Assembly (NCBI GenBank): GCA_037102815.1
Contig: BTPP01000001.1
Span: 3,249,001-3,313,000, forward strand
Source: Neurospora intermedia
Taxonomy: Eukaryota > Ascomycota > Sordariomycetes > Sordariales > Sordariaceae
Length of the DNA: 64,000 nucleotides
Direction of reading: 5' to 3'
Below the pieces are notes generated by a model. It made no database searches, had not been told where the DNA came from, and saw only the letters and a list, made by a program, of their open reading frames with translations. Below, piece after piece: positions 63,765 through 64,000 of this stretch. Numbering within the stretch: the first letter of the stretch is position 1; every line of letters begins with the position of its first letter. Both the position numbers and the translations under genes were made by a program.

Positions 63765-64000
63765 ATGACCGATTCCAACGTGTCGATCGCAACCAGAGCC
63801 ATGGCTCACATGAAGGCCTGGGGAGACAAGGGTAACTCAAAGGGACTGCCCTCGAACTGGGACCCCAAGATCATTATGGCAGTTATGACTCGCAGAAACG
63901 TCGGTGTCGCGGGCCCCCTATCAAGCCATGCTATCACCCGCCTCTTGAAGAAGATCCTAAAAGCTCTCGCCAAATTAGAGTTCGACGACGACGGCAAGGT
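63765..64000 (+). CDS. Partial hypothetical protein at right edge
   Basis: ATG at 63765 in an ACCATGACC context opens 78 codons that run off the window: MTDSNVSIATRAMAHMKAWGDKG, WDPKIIMAVMTRRNVG, and a basic helix LLKKILKALAKLEFDDDGK. The GC-rich, clean frame and the preceding pyrimidine-rich leader favour a real gene. No family recognised; without the rest it may be a host gene or part of an element. Confidence 0.5.
   Translation, partial: MTDSNVSIATRAMAHMKAWGDKGNSKGLPSNWDPKIIMAVMTRRNVGVAGPLSSHAITRLLKKILKALAKLEFDDDGK

Noticed and set aside
1-64000. CRISPR arrays or bacterial operons
   Set aside because: Spliced genes, eukaryotic tRNAs and fungal families throughout; the only regular repeats are coding.

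Overview
The window is a gene-dense euchromatic segment of a filamentous ascomycete, most probably a Neurospora species or a close relative in the Sordariales. The reasons are short introns (54-95 nt) with fungal splice and branch signals, A-rich leaders before ATGs, a CON-6-type conidiation protein, a DCVSE-type lanosterol synthase, spo11 with many small introns, and sparse, decayed repeats. No bacterial features, CRISPR arrays or secondary-metabolite backbone genes were seen. Functions are inferred from motifs and family knowledge; nothing could be aligned or searched here.

Layout. 0-0.9 kb: 5' part of a mitochondrial DEAD-box helicase (minus). 2.1-7.2 kb: a single-exon 1711-aa protein with three Ulp1-like cysteine peptidase domains, a coding minisatellite and a SAP-like acidic tail; this is the most unusual gene. 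8.3 kb: tRNA-Lys(CTT). 9.4-13.3 kb: an L-amino-acid-oxidase-like flavoenzyme and a short-chain dehydrogenase. 13.9-16.0 kb: a seed-maturation-type (LEA-like) protein and a CON-6-like protein, a possible spore/desiccation pair. 16.7-24.5 kb: erythromycin-esterase-like protein, secreted PEBP, divergent protein kinase, N-terminal methyltransferase.

25.5-41 kb is a conserved core: SEN2 (tRNA splicing), ceramide glucosyltransferase, SGT1, lanosterol synthase, SPO11 and a YAR1-like ankyrin protein. SPO11 could be rebuilt as eight exons, one flanked by a GC-AG intron. 42.6-54.5 kb: C2H2/fungal-trans transcription factor, secreted BBE-like FAD oxidase, an uncharacterised papain-fold protein, a GFA/CENP-V-type zinc protein and a zinc alcohol dehydrogenase.

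54.5-64 kb is more fluid. It holds two copies of a MITE-like element with 32-bp terminal inverted repeats, one abutting the stop codon of a sugar transporter; a small spliced hypothetical gene; an intron-containing tRNA-Leu(CAG); a frameshifted S9 peptidase pseudogene; a Ty3/gypsy pol fossil; and a partial gene at the right edge. Genes here act independently rather than as one pathway. The clearest functional links are SEN2 with the intron-bearing tRNA, sterol and sphingolipid synthesis near each other, and the SMP/CON-6 neighbours.
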